Origin: Ornithodoros turicata
Lineage: Eukaryota; Arthropoda; Arachnida; Ixodida; Argasidae
Direction: 5' to 3'
DNA: 64,000 nt
NCBI RefSeq assembly: GCF_037126465.1
Contig: NC_088206.1
Location: forward strand, 34,540,573-34,604,572
Shown here: piece after piece, positions 1 through 9,293 of the stretch
Layout of the letters: each line of letters starts with the position of its first letter
Numbering within the stretch: position 1 is the first letter of the stretch
Position numbers and translations under genes: made by a program
The notes under the pieces: model-generated
The model's input: only the letters and a program-made list of their open reading frames with translations
Database searches by the model: none
Told to the model about the DNA's origin: nothing

Positions 1-2
1 AC

Positions 3-174
3 ACATGATGGAAAGTAATTGTTCTGAGGCTGGAACATACGAAGGGACAAACACAACACAGGCCTCAAGGTGCCGAGGGACATGAACAGTTGAATGTCCC
101 CTGGCACCTTGATGCCTGTGTTGTGTTTGTCCCTTTGTATGTTCCAGCCTCAGAACAATTACTTTCCATCATGT
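3..174. repeat. 81-bp foldback (inverted repeat)
   Basis: Bases 3-83 and 94-174 are reverse complements with about four mismatches and a 10-base loop, so this DNA can fold into one long hairpin. A related stretch (GTTCCAGCCT..AGAACAAT) recurs near 1577-1600, so the arm sequence belongs to a dispersed repeat. It could be a foldback MITE or an inverted duplication of a repeat end. Confidence 0.85.
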
Positions 175-309
175 TCACCAGATGCCGTGCCTCGTACTTG
201 TGTCGTATGAATGTTCTGCGTGAAAGAAGAACTGTGGGAGAGAATGTGAGAGTGAATGTGTGTGCCGTCAGTCAAATGAGGCCCCCAGGCAAGTCGTCGG
301 AAAGCGGAT

Positions 310-390
310 GCCAGCGTGGTCGAATTGGTAAAGGCGCTCGACCGGTAATCGAGAGATGTGTGGTTCAGATCCCGCCGCTGTCTGGCTTTT
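310..390 (+). repeat. tRNA-derived SINE head
   Basis: An A-box-like TGGTCGAATTGG (317-328) and a B-box-like GGTTCAGATCC (362-372) lie at tRNA spacing, followed by a short T run. The flanks do not form a 7-bp acceptor stem, so this is a tRNA-derived SINE rather than a tRNA gene. Ticks carry such SINEs (Ruka type); the family assignment is inference. Confidence 0.6.
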
Positions 391-540
391 TCGACGGCTG
401 CCATATTTCGACTGCAAAACACAGTTTTAAATGTGCTATCAACACGCTCACACTAGCTTTAGCATGCAATTAGCAACTGAGTGTATGACGGAACTTTGTA
501 GATAGTAGCCAATATTATGCAGTATGTTATACACAGAGTT

Positions 541-720
541 CGAGGTAACTCGTTACTGTAACTAAGTTCCTTTTTTTTTTCGTAACTTATAAATAACTTA
601 ACTCGGTACTTTTGTGCCGTGGTCACTTTCAGAGGAACTCGTTTCTTTTTCAGGTAGCTTTGCCGAAGTAACTTGAGCTAAGTTACAAGTTACTTACATT
701 TAGTTACTTCGCTTTTCACG
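541..720. repeat. GTAACT/AGTTAC word array
   Basis: Degenerate, self-complementary words GTAACT, AGTTAC and ACTCGTTA recur about ten times around a T run. Similar arrays occur at 1690-1835, 22255-22310, 30300-30370 and 38665-38765. Such arrays are often internal parts of non-autonomous DNA transposons. No coding content is visible. Confidence 0.6.
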
Positions 721-759
721 CACGTCCACTTATTGTCTTGCTTTCTCTTGGGTTCTTTC

Positions 760-1300
760 ATGGCATTTTATGCCATAAAACGAAGATGCATTAGCAATAG
801 CCACGATTCACGGGCTTTCCCTGTCAATTTTAGCGATATTTTAGTAATCTAATTTTTCGGTGGTGGCAGCGTTGATTCGCTTCTCTTAGTCGGCCGCGCA
901 CATTGATTTTCCTGGCACTCGCTAGCGGGCAGCGGCTTCCGTCTTGGCGAGTTTACTCTTAAAGAATGGTTGGTTTGTCCCTTCAGATGACGCACCCTTG
1001 GAAGTCGCAGAGGAGGTGTCATAGCTTAGCTCAATAGACCTCTACCTGAGAAACGTCATCATGACGTTGGTGGACAGACTGAAACCGAAACGAATCGGAA
1101 GGGGAGGGCTGGGTTCTACGATTAGGCACTTGTTCGTTGCCTCCTATTCAAAGAAAAGTAGGTCCGAAGGACGCGTCCCTTTCAGAGACCATCGTAATCC
1201 CCTCAAGGCCGTGGCTTTCGGGCGTGACCTTGTTCGCCCATAGCTTTGAATCTAGTTCAACCCTACCAAATTGGTGGCGCTGTCAAACACTATGACGTGC
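760..1300. other. No gene recognised
   Basis: This stretch between two repeats shows only short reading frames (such as 1061-1243) with no recognisable motif. It is probably old repeat-derived sequence. Confidence 0.4.
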
Positions 1301-1311
1301 TCTGTTTACAT

Positions 1312-1410
1312 ACAGGGAGAGGTCTATTGGTAGAGCCCTGAACCGGTAATCCAGATGATGTGGGTTCAAGTCCTACAGCTGGCTAACCCTTTCAGTGACT
1401 TCCTTCTTTC
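1312..1410 (+). repeat. tRNA-derived SINE head
   Basis: An A-box-like stretch (TCTATTGGTAGAGC, 1323-1336) and a strong B box (GGGTTCAAGTCC, 1362-1373) are followed by a non-tRNA body (ACAGCTGGCTAACCC). The missing acceptor-stem pairing and the body sequence indicate a SINE. Confidence 0.65.
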
Positions 1411-1689
1411 ATCATTAATTTCTTAGGCACTTGAGAGTTTGTATGCAGTTGAATAAAGTACCAATTTGGGCCTGTTGGTCACACATGATAAAATCCGTGC
1501 GTGCGTCCTGTTTCGTTCTTCGTGTTTTTAGCACTAGTTTTAGCGGTTTTGTATGTAATTATCGCTTCTCTGTGTTCCAGCCTAAGAACAATAATTCCCA
1601 TCATGATCTAAGCGTGTTGCACTCCTCCGAAAGAAACTCAAAGTCGAACTGAACTGTTCACGCGCGCTGCACCTGTGTACTGCTATTCT

Positions 1690-1835
1690 GTATCCGAAGT
1701 AAATTTAAAGTAACTCGTTCTTTTTTTTTTTTTTTCAGTAACTCCGTAACTGCGAGTTACATTTCAGACTTCGTTATTAACTTAGCTACATTTTTCACGC
1801 GGTAACTTAACTCGTAACGAGTTCTTTTTGACGGG
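1690..1835. repeat. GTAACT/AGTTAC word array, second copy
   Basis: The words are the same as at 541-720 (AGTAACTC, GAGTTAC, GTAACTTAACTCG) and again flank a long T run. The shared T run suggests both are decayed copies of one element. Confidence 0.6.
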
Positions 1836-2104
1836 TAACTTCTCGATCTATGGTTATACATACCTGTGTGTGTTTCGCAAATGTGAGCTAAAAAGTTAGA
1901 AAATGCACAGAATAACACAAATTATATTCCTAACTATTCAATTGCGCCTAGCTTATAAAAGTTATTGAAATTGAGGGAGATCGACACATCAGTCTGACTG
2001 ATTAACAAGTAACTAAAAGGAATGAAAAGAAGAAATTCTGCTTCATCGTTATCGCAGTTTTTTTCTCTCTGTGTTCCACGTCTTCTATATTATGAAAAAT
2101 ACCG

Positions 2105-2232
2105 GAGAAATAGTCCGCCGCTACTCGTATTTGTAGCGGAAATCTTTTCCCGTTACCAATTTAAAATGTAGCGCGATCGCTACTGGAAAAAGTAGCGAAT
2201 ATGGTAGCGGCGCTACTAGTTGCGCCGCTTTG
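2105..2232. repeat. GTAGCG/CGCTAC word array
   Basis: GTAGCG and its complement CGCTAC recur in both orientations, including GCGATCGC. It is a distinct word family from the GTAACT arrays but has the same style. Confidence 0.5.
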
Positions 2233-2478
2233 TACAACACTGCTCGCCGTACACGCTAGCGTTCCAACGGCCCCACTCCCCCGCGAGAGAACGTACTGAG
2301 CCGATTAGTGATGTAATGTGGAACACGAATTCATCTGCTTCGGGATACCATCGACTCCCAGCACCTTTTGTGTTGTCGAGTCTCCTAGCTGAACGAAGGA
2401 CTCTTCCAGCAGGCTGTTCTTCATGAAAACATCTAGATGACCTTCGTTGGCGACCCATTTGCGTAGTCGCATCCCCGC
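2233..2478 (-). pseudogene. BEL/Pao polymerase fragment (RT to RNase H spacer)
   Basis: Read leftward from 2478, the - strand encodes LRKWVANEG..DVF, then KVLGV and, after a frame change, a DEFVFHIT-like stretch. This order (LRKW-S-N, KVLGL-W, D-F-F) is characteristic of BEL/Pao polyproteins just after the reverse transcriptase. The fragment is frameshifted and short. It abuts the Ty3 target duplication at 2474-2478, while the following part of the BEL polyprotein lies on the opposite strand at 6891. It is therefore an old BEL copy rearranged before the Ty3 element inserted. Confidence 0.5.
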
Positions 2479-2632
2479 TGTGATAGTCTGTGCTATAGAA
2501 GTTACGAGAAAGACAACGACGATGTGATCTGGCGCGAGAGCGTCCGCTGGGTTTTTGGAATGTTTGGATAACTGTATCTGTGTTCCTGGGACTTGGAATA
2601 AATGGTTAAGACCACGGTCTCAAGTTATTACA
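2479..2632 (+). repeat. 5' LTR of Ty3 element
   Basis: A direct repeat with 6737-6890, starting TGTGATAG and ending ATTACA (TG..CA ends). The AATAAA at 2599-2604 is a plausible polyadenylation signal. At 154 bp it is short for a Ty3 LTR. Confidence 0.92.
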
Positions 2633-2633
2633 C

Positions 2634-2651
2634 TGGCGACGGAAGATGAGA
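2634..2651 (+). promoter_or_regulatory. Primer-binding site
   Basis: TGGCGACGGAAG starts one base after the LTR. It begins with TGG, the complement of a tRNA 3' CCA end. Which tRNA primes is not determined. Confidence 0.6.
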
Positions 2652-2708
2652 TCTACAGCGCCGGGAGGCCTTCCAGACATGAAGAGGCTCGGGGAATGAG
2701 GTATCGAA

Positions 2709-4802
2709 ATGGAAGGTCACGAGGATAGAGCAATCGAACACGTCAACCAAGTAAGCGGTCAGCCACTCATCGGACGAATGTCCGAATTCTGCCCAAAGAC
2801 GGGAAATTTTGAAATATACGTCGAGCGTTTTGAGGCGTTTGCGCGAGTTAATGGTCTGGCGGCATCCACAAAGAAGGACATGTTCGTAACGGTTTTAGGT
2901 GATGACGCGTACGTCACGTTAAGGAATTTGCTATTTCCTGCGACGCCTGAAACCAAGAGCTACGATGAAATGAAAGAAGTGTTGAGTAAACACTATAAGC
3001 CACGCCGATCTGTGGTAGCAGAGAGATATGCCTTCCACAAGCGTGTTCAGCAGAGTGAAGAGCCGGTGGAAGACTTCATTGTCGAATTGAAGAGGTTAGC
3101 CCGAACATGCAATTTCGGAACATTCCTGAACGGCGCTTTGCAAGACCAGCTCGTTAGTGGAATACGGAAAGAGGCCGTACGCTGTCGGCTGATAGCTGTT
3201 GAGGACGGCAAGGAATTGACATGGGAAAATGCCTCCACCAAGGCGTCTGCAATGGAAGCTACCGAAGGGCAGTTGAAAGAGATGGTTCTACGGCCATCCG
3301 GCAAGACGCCGCAGGAAGTGGACACAATGTGGCAAGGTCAAGAGAACACGAAAGGAGGAAATCGTCCACGGAAAGGAATGAAGGGTGGAAATAGACTCTC
3401 TGGTCGGAAAAAAGACCCATCGTCGTGCTACAGATGTGGATTTCAACATTCGCCAGCCAAGTGCCCTCATCGTAAGGCAAAATGCTTCTCCTGTTCTAAG
3501 AGAGGACATTTGGCGTCAATGTGTAGAACTAAGTGTGACATGAAGTATGTCGAATCGACCAGTCTGCACGAGCTCGAATTGCACAATGTAACTGGCCAAC
3601 GAAATGAGCCATTTATGGTCGAGTTAGATATAAACGGAAACAATATTCCAATGCAAGTAGACACTGGGTCAGCCGTGTCCTTGATGTCTGAAAAAGAAGC
3701 GAAGAGGCATTTCGGCTACGTGCAATACAGGCAAGTGCAAACAACGTTGCGAACCTACAATGGTAGTACCGTACCTGTTAAAGGCTGTGTGGACGTAGAA
3801 GTCATGCACAATGGAAATGCCTATGAATTGCCACTGCTGATTGCTAAGAATAGGGGCAAGAGCCGCATGCCAACGCTTCTTGGACGTGGTTGGTTGAGGC
3901 ATCTAGGGTTAAACTGGCCCCAGATAGCGAATGTTAACACCGTCAATGAAAAGGGGATGGTTAAATCCTACAGGGATGTGTTCACGAAAAACACGGGTGT
4001 GATAAAGAATTTCAGCGCATCTATTGTATTGAAGGAAGGAGCACGCCCAGTATTCTGTACAGCGCGTCCTGTACCGTATGCTCTGCGTGATAAAGTCGAA
4101 AAAGAGCTGCGCGAACTTGAAACAGAGGGTGTCATAAGTCCTGTGCAGCAGAGTCAGTGGGCTACACCGTTGGTTGTAGTGCCAAAGAACGGAGGCAATG
4201 GTGTGAGATTATGCCGGGGCTATCGTGTGACTGTTAATCCAGCTATCACTGTTGCACATTACCCATTACCGTTACCTGAGGACGTTTTTGCGTCGTTGTG
4301 TGGTGGAACACATTTTACTGTTCTCGATTTATCTAAGCCGTACTTACAGTTGGAAGTTGACGAAACCAGTCGTGAGCTGTTAACGGTAAACACTAGTTTG
4401 GGACTTCTTCGCATGAACCGACTACCATTCGGTATTGCAAGCGCGCTGTCCATTTTCCAGTCTGTAATGGACCAAATCACAACAGGCTTACAGGGTGTCG
4501 CCTGCTACTTGGACGACGTTTTGATTGCAGGTCGAGATCGTCATGAGTGCGTAGAACGGACAGAAAAAGTCTTGGAAAGGCTCAGAAATCACGGAATCAA
4601 GGTTAACAGTGACAAGTGTCAGTTTTTTCGGTCCAAAGTCACATACTTGGGTCGTGAAATAGATAAGGATGGCCTTCGTCCCACTTCAGATAAGCTGAAA
4701 GCCATCCGGGAAGCTCCCACACCAAGTAACAGAGTTCAAGGCTTTCTTAGGGCTCTCGAATTTTTATTCAAGGTTTCTGCCAAACGCTGCGACTGTGCTT
4801 GA
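2709..4802 (+). pseudogene. Ty3 Gag-protease-reverse transcriptase
   Basis: Encodes the particle protein, protease and reverse transcriptase of the Ty3 element as one 697-residue frame. Gag covers about residues 1-290 and ends in two zinc knuckles (CYRCGFQHSPAKC near 240 and CFSCSKRGHLASMC near 260). The aspartic protease active site is VDTGS near residue 318. The reverse transcriptase follows, with LDLSKPYLQ (motif A region), LPFGIASA and the catalytic YLDD near residue 599. The usual LCGDYR reads LCRGYR, a likely inactivating change. The frame ends in a frameshift around 4765-4795, just where the RNase H tether begins. The start at 2709 follows the primer-binding site by about 60 bases. Confidence 0.92.
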
Positions 4803-5211
4803 ACCGCTGTACAAGCTCCTGAAAAAGAATGCACAATGGCAATGGTCAGCAGACTGTGAAAACTGTTCCAAAAGGGCAAAAGAGTTGTTGCAGAATAGTC
4901 AAGTTCTTGCATTATACGACAGTAAAAAGCCACTGAAAGTGACCTGTGACGCGTCATCCTACGGCCTTGGGGTCGTATTATCACAGTATGACGGCGAAAC
5001 TGACAGGCCAATTGTGTTTGCTTCACGGACTTTCACCGGTGCTGAGCGTAACTACGCCCACATTGAAAGAGAGGGCTTAGCCATAATATTTGGCGTAAAG
5101 AAATACCACGAGTATCTTTATGGTCGTCATTGTGAAATAGTGACGGATCATCAACCGCTCATGCAGATCTTTAATGCGAAGTGGCAGCCGCCAGAATTCA
5201 AAGATGGATAA
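4795..5211 (+). pseudogene. Ty3 RNase H segment
   Basis: This frame continues the polyprotein after the first frameshift. It shows the Ty3 RNase H signature: CDASSYGLGVVLSQ, ASRTFTGAERNY, IEREGLAIIFG and TDHQPL, so the catalytic D, E and D are present. It degrades the RNA strand of the RNA-DNA hybrid. It stops at 5211 after another frameshift; the next stretch continues at 5174-5488 in a different frame. Confidence 0.9.
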
Positions 5212-5488
5212 ATCTGATCATGGCTATGACTATGAGATCAAATACAAGAAGGGTCGTGAAATAAGCCATGCAGACTGTTTGTCGCGGTTACCCTTGCCGG
5301 AAAACGAAACAATGAAAGAATTCGTGAATTACTTTTCTCCATTTACTGAAATACCCTTCACAGCTCACGAGGTGGAACTAGAAACTAGAAATGATGTTGT
5401 ATTGAGCAAAGTGTATGACCTGGTAATGTGTGGATGGCCAGAAGAGAGTAAACGAAGAGTACAGGCCATATTTTGTACGTCGTTATGA
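5174..5488 (+). pseudogene. Ty3 RNase H-integrase linker
   Basis: Contains YDYEIKYKKG and HADCLSRLPLP, the conserved end of the Ty3 RNase H/connection region that precedes integrase. The first residues before about 5205 are out-of-frame filler. The frame is lost again near 5450, where the integrase frame takes over. Confidence 0.85.
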
Positions 5489-6641
5489 ATTGTGTACTGA
5501 CCAGGGATGTATTTTGTGGAACAATCGAGTGATTATTCCACATTCGCTTCGACATGCAGTGTTAAGCTTGATGCACGAGGAGCATCCTGGCATAAGTAGA
5601 GCAAAAATGTTAGCACGAAGCTGGGTATGGTGGCCTAATATGGATGGAGACTTGGAAAAACTAGTCAAGGAGTGCAACATTTGCCAAGGCGTGCAAAAAT
5701 CCATTCAGTGCGTGCCCTTAGAGCCTTGGCCACTTGCAAGCAACGTTTGGGAGCGGATACATATTGATTTTGCGGACGTAAAAGGGAAATCCCTCTTGAT
5801 AATCGTGGATACTTACTCAAAGTGGGTCGAGGTCAAGATAATGACATCGACGACAGCAGAGCAAACCGTTGAGGCTGTCAGGACATGTTTCTCCGCGTAT
5901 GGGCTTCCTGTTGAGGGAGTAACAGATAATGGACCGCAATTTCGGTCAAATGAGTTCAAAACCTCCTTGCATGAGAATGGAGTAAAGCACGTCTGTACCC
6001 CTCCTTATCATCCGCAGTCCAATGGAGCTGTTGAGAGAGTAGTGCAGTCGGTAAAAAAAGGTTTGTTAAAGGCACGCTGTGAAGATAATGCTAAGGGAAA
6101 AAAACGCACCTTGCAACACCAGATTGACAATTTCCTGTTTGCGTATAGAGCAACACCTCACACATTTACGGAAAAGTCACCGAGTGAGATCTTTCTGAGG
6201 CGTCATGTACGCACAAGATTATCGATGCTAAAACCGAACTCGTTGACAAAATTTGCAGAAAGGACAGCACACAACAAAGTGAAGGCTGATCAGAGACGGG
6301 GGAAGTCTCGGGTGTTCGTCTGTGGTCAAGACGTCAACATGAAAAGCGTAAGAAATGAAGAAGAGAAAAAAATAAACTGGTGGCCAGGAAAGGTGATCAG
6401 GGTGATGTCCGACGTGACATATCTGGTGAAAGTAGGGGAGAATGTTCCATCTTGTCATGCGAATCATCTGAGGTTGCATGGTGATGAGCAGTGTTTTCGG
6501 CCCGAATTTCGTGAGCCGGAACCAGAACAAGGAACACCTGTGAATACACCTGTCGTTCCTGAGACGAATGTTGCTCCGGCGTTACCACTACGTCGCTCAA
6601 GCAGAATGAGGAAGCAACCTGAGAGACTACAATATGTTTAA
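5430..6641 (+). CDS. Ty3 integrase
   Basis: A 403-residue frame encoding integrase, which inserts the cDNA into the genome. The N-terminal zinc finger shows H-x-x-H near residues 49-52 and CNIC at 82-85, with the WWP signature between. The catalytic DDE residues are D113 (HIDF), D166 (TDNGPQF) and E202 (NGAVERVV), with 35 residues between the last two. The C-terminus ends RRSSRMRKQPERL, typical of this group. This portion is uninterrupted, but it lacks its own start because it is normally released from the polyprotein. Confidence 0.9.
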   Translation: MDGQKRVNEEYRPYFVRRYELCTDQGCILWNNRVIIPHSLRHAVLSLMHEEHPGISRAKMLARSWVWWPNMDGDLEKLVKECNICQGVQKSIQCVPLEPWPLASNVWERIHIDFADVKGKSLLIIVDTYSKWVEVKIMTSTTAEQTVEAVRTCFSAYGLPVEGVTDNGPQFRSNEFKTSLHENGVKHVCTPPYHPQSNGAVERVVQSVKKGLLKARCEDNAKGKKRTLQHQIDNFLFAYRATPHTFTEKSPSEIFLRRHVRTRLSMLKPNSLTKFAERTAHNKVKADQRRGKSRVFVCGQDVNMKSVRNEEEKKINWWPGKVIRVMSDVTYLVKVGENVPSCHANHLRLHGDEQCFRPEFREPEPEQGTPVNTPVVPETNVAPALPLRRSSRMRKQPERLQYV

Positions 6642-6725
6642 AGACGGACTGGTGGAATAGTTGTGTGTGGACTGCTGGACATCGTGTTAACCGGTGGCAT
6701 GACGTGCGAGTGTGTGTTTTCTAAT

Positions 6726-6736
6726 AAGGGGTGGGG
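6726..6736 (+). promoter_or_regulatory. Polypurine tract
   Basis: AAGGGGTGGGG abuts the right LTR at 6737 and would prime plus-strand synthesis. Confidence 0.7.
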
Positions 6737-6890
6737 TGTGATAGTCTATGCTGTAGAAGTTACGAGAAAGACAACGACGATGTGATCTGGCGCGAGAGCG
6801 TCTGTTGGGTTTTTGGAATGTTTGGGTGACTGTATCTGTGTTCCTGGGAATTGGAATAAATGGTTAAGACCACGGCCTCAAGTTATTACA
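6737..6890 (+). repeat. 3' LTR of Ty3 element
   Basis: Same length as the 5' LTR with about eight substitutions. It is followed at once by the second copy of the CCCGC target duplication. Confidence 0.92.
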
Positions 6891-7190
6891 CCCGCCAACG
6901 CCATGATTTTCGATGCTTCCTCGCATATCGTATCCACTGTGAAAGTGTTATTTCAGAAGTTCTGGGAACTCAGAATAGAATGGGACCAACCGCTATCTGC
7001 TGAAGTTCATGATGAGTGGGACAAATGGTGTAAGGACCTCTCACTAGTGCAAGGCATCACAGTTCCACGACGACTCCCGGAAAAACGAGTCGTGATGAGC
7101 TCACTAAGTCCTTGCACGTGTTTTGCGATGCGAGCCCGAAGGGCCCAAAGGAGCCGTGGCGTATCTAGTGTTTCAAGGACCTGAGAAGTG
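6891..7190 (+). pseudogene. BEL/Pao polymerase fragment (up to RNase H)
   Basis: The + strand encodes AMIFDASSHIVSTVKVLFQ, FWELRIEWDQPL, W-KDL and ITVPRR, then LHVFCDASPKG and, after a frameshift, GAVAYLVFQGPEK. This matches the BEL/Pao stretch after reverse transcriptase (IFDPLGLL, K-L-Q--W, WD-PLP) and the first RNase H aspartate motif (FCDASPK). It is a remnant with at least one frameshift and no further domain downstream. Confidence 0.6.
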
Positions 7191-8440
7191 ATGCACAGAC
7201 GTTTGTTTGGTTTGCCCGCCAGCTAAATTAAACAATAAAATGGGACGACAGTGTAGCTGACGGCTCCCGCAAAGGTGTTTCATGTGAAGGATTATTGGGC
7301 GAGCTAAAAAAATATAAAATGTTTGTACTGCTTTAACTAATATTTCTTTGTATTTCGCAGATGCCACGTGAAACTCCCTGGAGGCCAGTGAACGACAGTG
7401 AACGACAGCATTCATAAAGTATTCGTTTGAACAGGAAGATACTGGGACAGGATGTCAGTGAGCTGGTGCAAATTCATTCGGAAAATGCGTGCCTTGAGTT
7501 TGAGTAAACCTACAGAGAGAAAATGTAGACGTTGTCCTTGGGTGTTGTTCTTAGTCAACATCCCCCCCCCCCACTTTTTTGTAATGCGCAAGGTACGATG
7601 CGTTCCTGTAAGGGAAATGCACTCAGGTAACTTGTCTTCCAGGTAATTTCTTTGCTTCTCGTATATTGCACAGCTGTATTAAAATCCTTTTGGCATTTAT
7701 CACCGCATGTGTGTGATCATGTGATGATGATACACATTGTCCGAAACAGTCAACACACGTGGCAATCCCACTGTAACATGCGCTGCATAGCAAAAACTCA
7801 ACTTTCCACTTGATGCAAACAGCCGCCATCTTGCTTCGCGATGCCAATGCCAATTGGTCGAACCGACTGAGAGCGTGGTCGTTTGAGCAAAACATGGAGC
7901 GAAATCACGCATCCTACAACTAAGGCGGTAACCGCATGGAACAACTTTTGCCAACTGAATACGGCCAACGGAGCACCAACGGATACGAGATGAGCGTGAA
8001 CGGAACGAAACCGAAGTCTTGCAACCACATAGAGCAGAATCTCTACGTTGAGGTTGTGGTGGTGAAGCGTCGGCCTGGCGCTTACCGCCGGTTGTTGCAC
8101 GCGATGGTGCAATGCGTATTTTAGTAAACGGTTTTACGTATTGTCTGGCACCATAAATGATGTTTTAACGATTCTTGAAAAAATACGGTGCCATTCGAAA
8201 TCAACCTAATAGAAAGGTCTTTACAAGAAATTTTGAGATACGAAGCTAGTAGTATGGAATGGACACAGACTGCCGCCAACTCACAACTAGCCTTAAACAC
8301 GATAATTAATTAGAGTTAATTGGGACCCCTCAAATTAATCAGCATCATCCAATGAGTCATCACACTAATTGGGAAGCGTCTAACTCGTGTTCATGCCAGC
8401 TGTGTGTTGGTGGCAGCCTGTGCCCATAAAAAAGAAGAAA
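7191..8440. other. No gene recognised; possible LINE tail near 7550
   Basis: Only short frames without motifs are visible. TTCTTAGTCAACAT followed by a 12-base C run (7549-7574) resembles the AATAAACAT-C(n) end of the LINE tails at 21.8, 36.5, 42.2 and 50.0 kb and may be a decayed copy. The rest of this 1.25 kb is featureless to me. Confidence 0.35.
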
Positions 8441-8449
8441 AAAATAGAT

Positions 8450-8830
8450 GCCCAGGGAGCACATGGTGGGCTAGTAGATGTCTAAAAAAAGAGATAAGGA
8501 ATGTCTATAGAATGTCTAGGCACTAGACCAAATGTCAAGTATCCGTCCACTAGGCGTCAAATAACACGTCTAACGTTACGCCACCTAGCCATCTAGCCCT
8601 GAACATCCGATGTCTATGTACCTAGCCAAGATTTAGACATTCTTTTGACCTGATGTCTGGAACAGGGTCAGACACTTTACCATGTATTAGACATGAAGTC
8701 TACAGCTAGACCAATTTTATCCCTTCATTCAGGCGACAGGTCTAGGCTTATACACTTCCTGTACCTTACTTTAGCCACCCTTAGACGTACTTTAGACCAT
8801 GACTAGTCCTGCTACATGTTCTGCTGGCAT
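8450..8830. repeat. TAGACAT/ATGTCTA word array
   Basis: It starts at CCCAGGGAGCACATGG (8451-8466) and continues as a degenerate field of ATGTCTA, TAGACAT and CTAGACC words in both orientations. The CCCAGG-AGCACA start resembles the ends of the inverted-repeat element at 30569-30721 (CCCAAGCAGCACA) and the start of the 63-bp array near 15167 (ACCCAGGCAGAAA). Confidence 0.55.
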
Positions 8831-9216
8831 GCATTCATGCAGAAATGTGCCATAATTGATAGCAACATGGATCTCGGCATGAACATTTATCCACAGTAAA
8901 CCACACACAAAGTCTACCGTACAAAACTCAGTCTAAAACTGGATTGACTTTGCTGCCAAGCAGGCGTCTTGTGTAGTGACTGAGGAGTGTTGAACTGGCA
9001 GCAGGGTGTTGATGGCCACCTCATTCCTTTCTTCCAATGAGTGATTGTTGGTGCTGCAGCACTGCCTCCAATGACTCACTGTGGCTAGAGAATAGAACAA
9101 AACATGTCAAAACATTATGTAGCCTGCTAGTTCTAACTAGTTTGTTTAGTGGATATGCACACTCTTTCACGGGATGCTTCTCTGGCCACATAAGAGCAAA
9201 AACTGTATCAACACTC

Positions 9217-9240
9217 GTCTGATACCTCTGACACACGGGC
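9217..9240 (+). repeat. Harbinger left terminal inverted repeat
   Basis: GTCTGATACCTCTGACACAC pairs with the reverse complement of 13583-13606. Two internal positions differ. Confidence 0.75.
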
Positions 9241-9293
9241 ACGTTTGAACTCCTTTCCGTTAGGGGTCCTTTACAGCGCCAAAGGACATCTTC

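Larger units (their letters stand above)
2479..6890 (+). mobile_element. Ty3/gypsy LTR retrotransposon
   Basis: Complete element structure: 154-bp LTRs at 2479-2632 and 6737-6890, a primer-binding site after the left LTR, gag-protease-RT-RNase H-integrase in the + frames, a purine tract before the right LTR, and a 5-bp target duplication CCCGC (2474-2478 and 6891-6895). The LTRs differ at about 8 of 154 positions, so the insertion is not recent. The coding region is broken by frameshifts near 4.77, 5.2 and 5.45 kb, so the copy cannot make a full polyprotein. Confidence 0.93.

Noticed and set aside
310..390. Possible tRNA gene
   Set aside because: A and B boxes are present but there is no acceptor stem, and a SINE body follows.
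90..473. 127-codon frame at the left edge
   Set aside because: It runs through a foldback and a SINE head and has no protein motif.
8450..8830. Possible CRISPR-like array
   Set aside because: Words are short, degenerate and in both orientations, without regular spacers; the window is eukaryotic.
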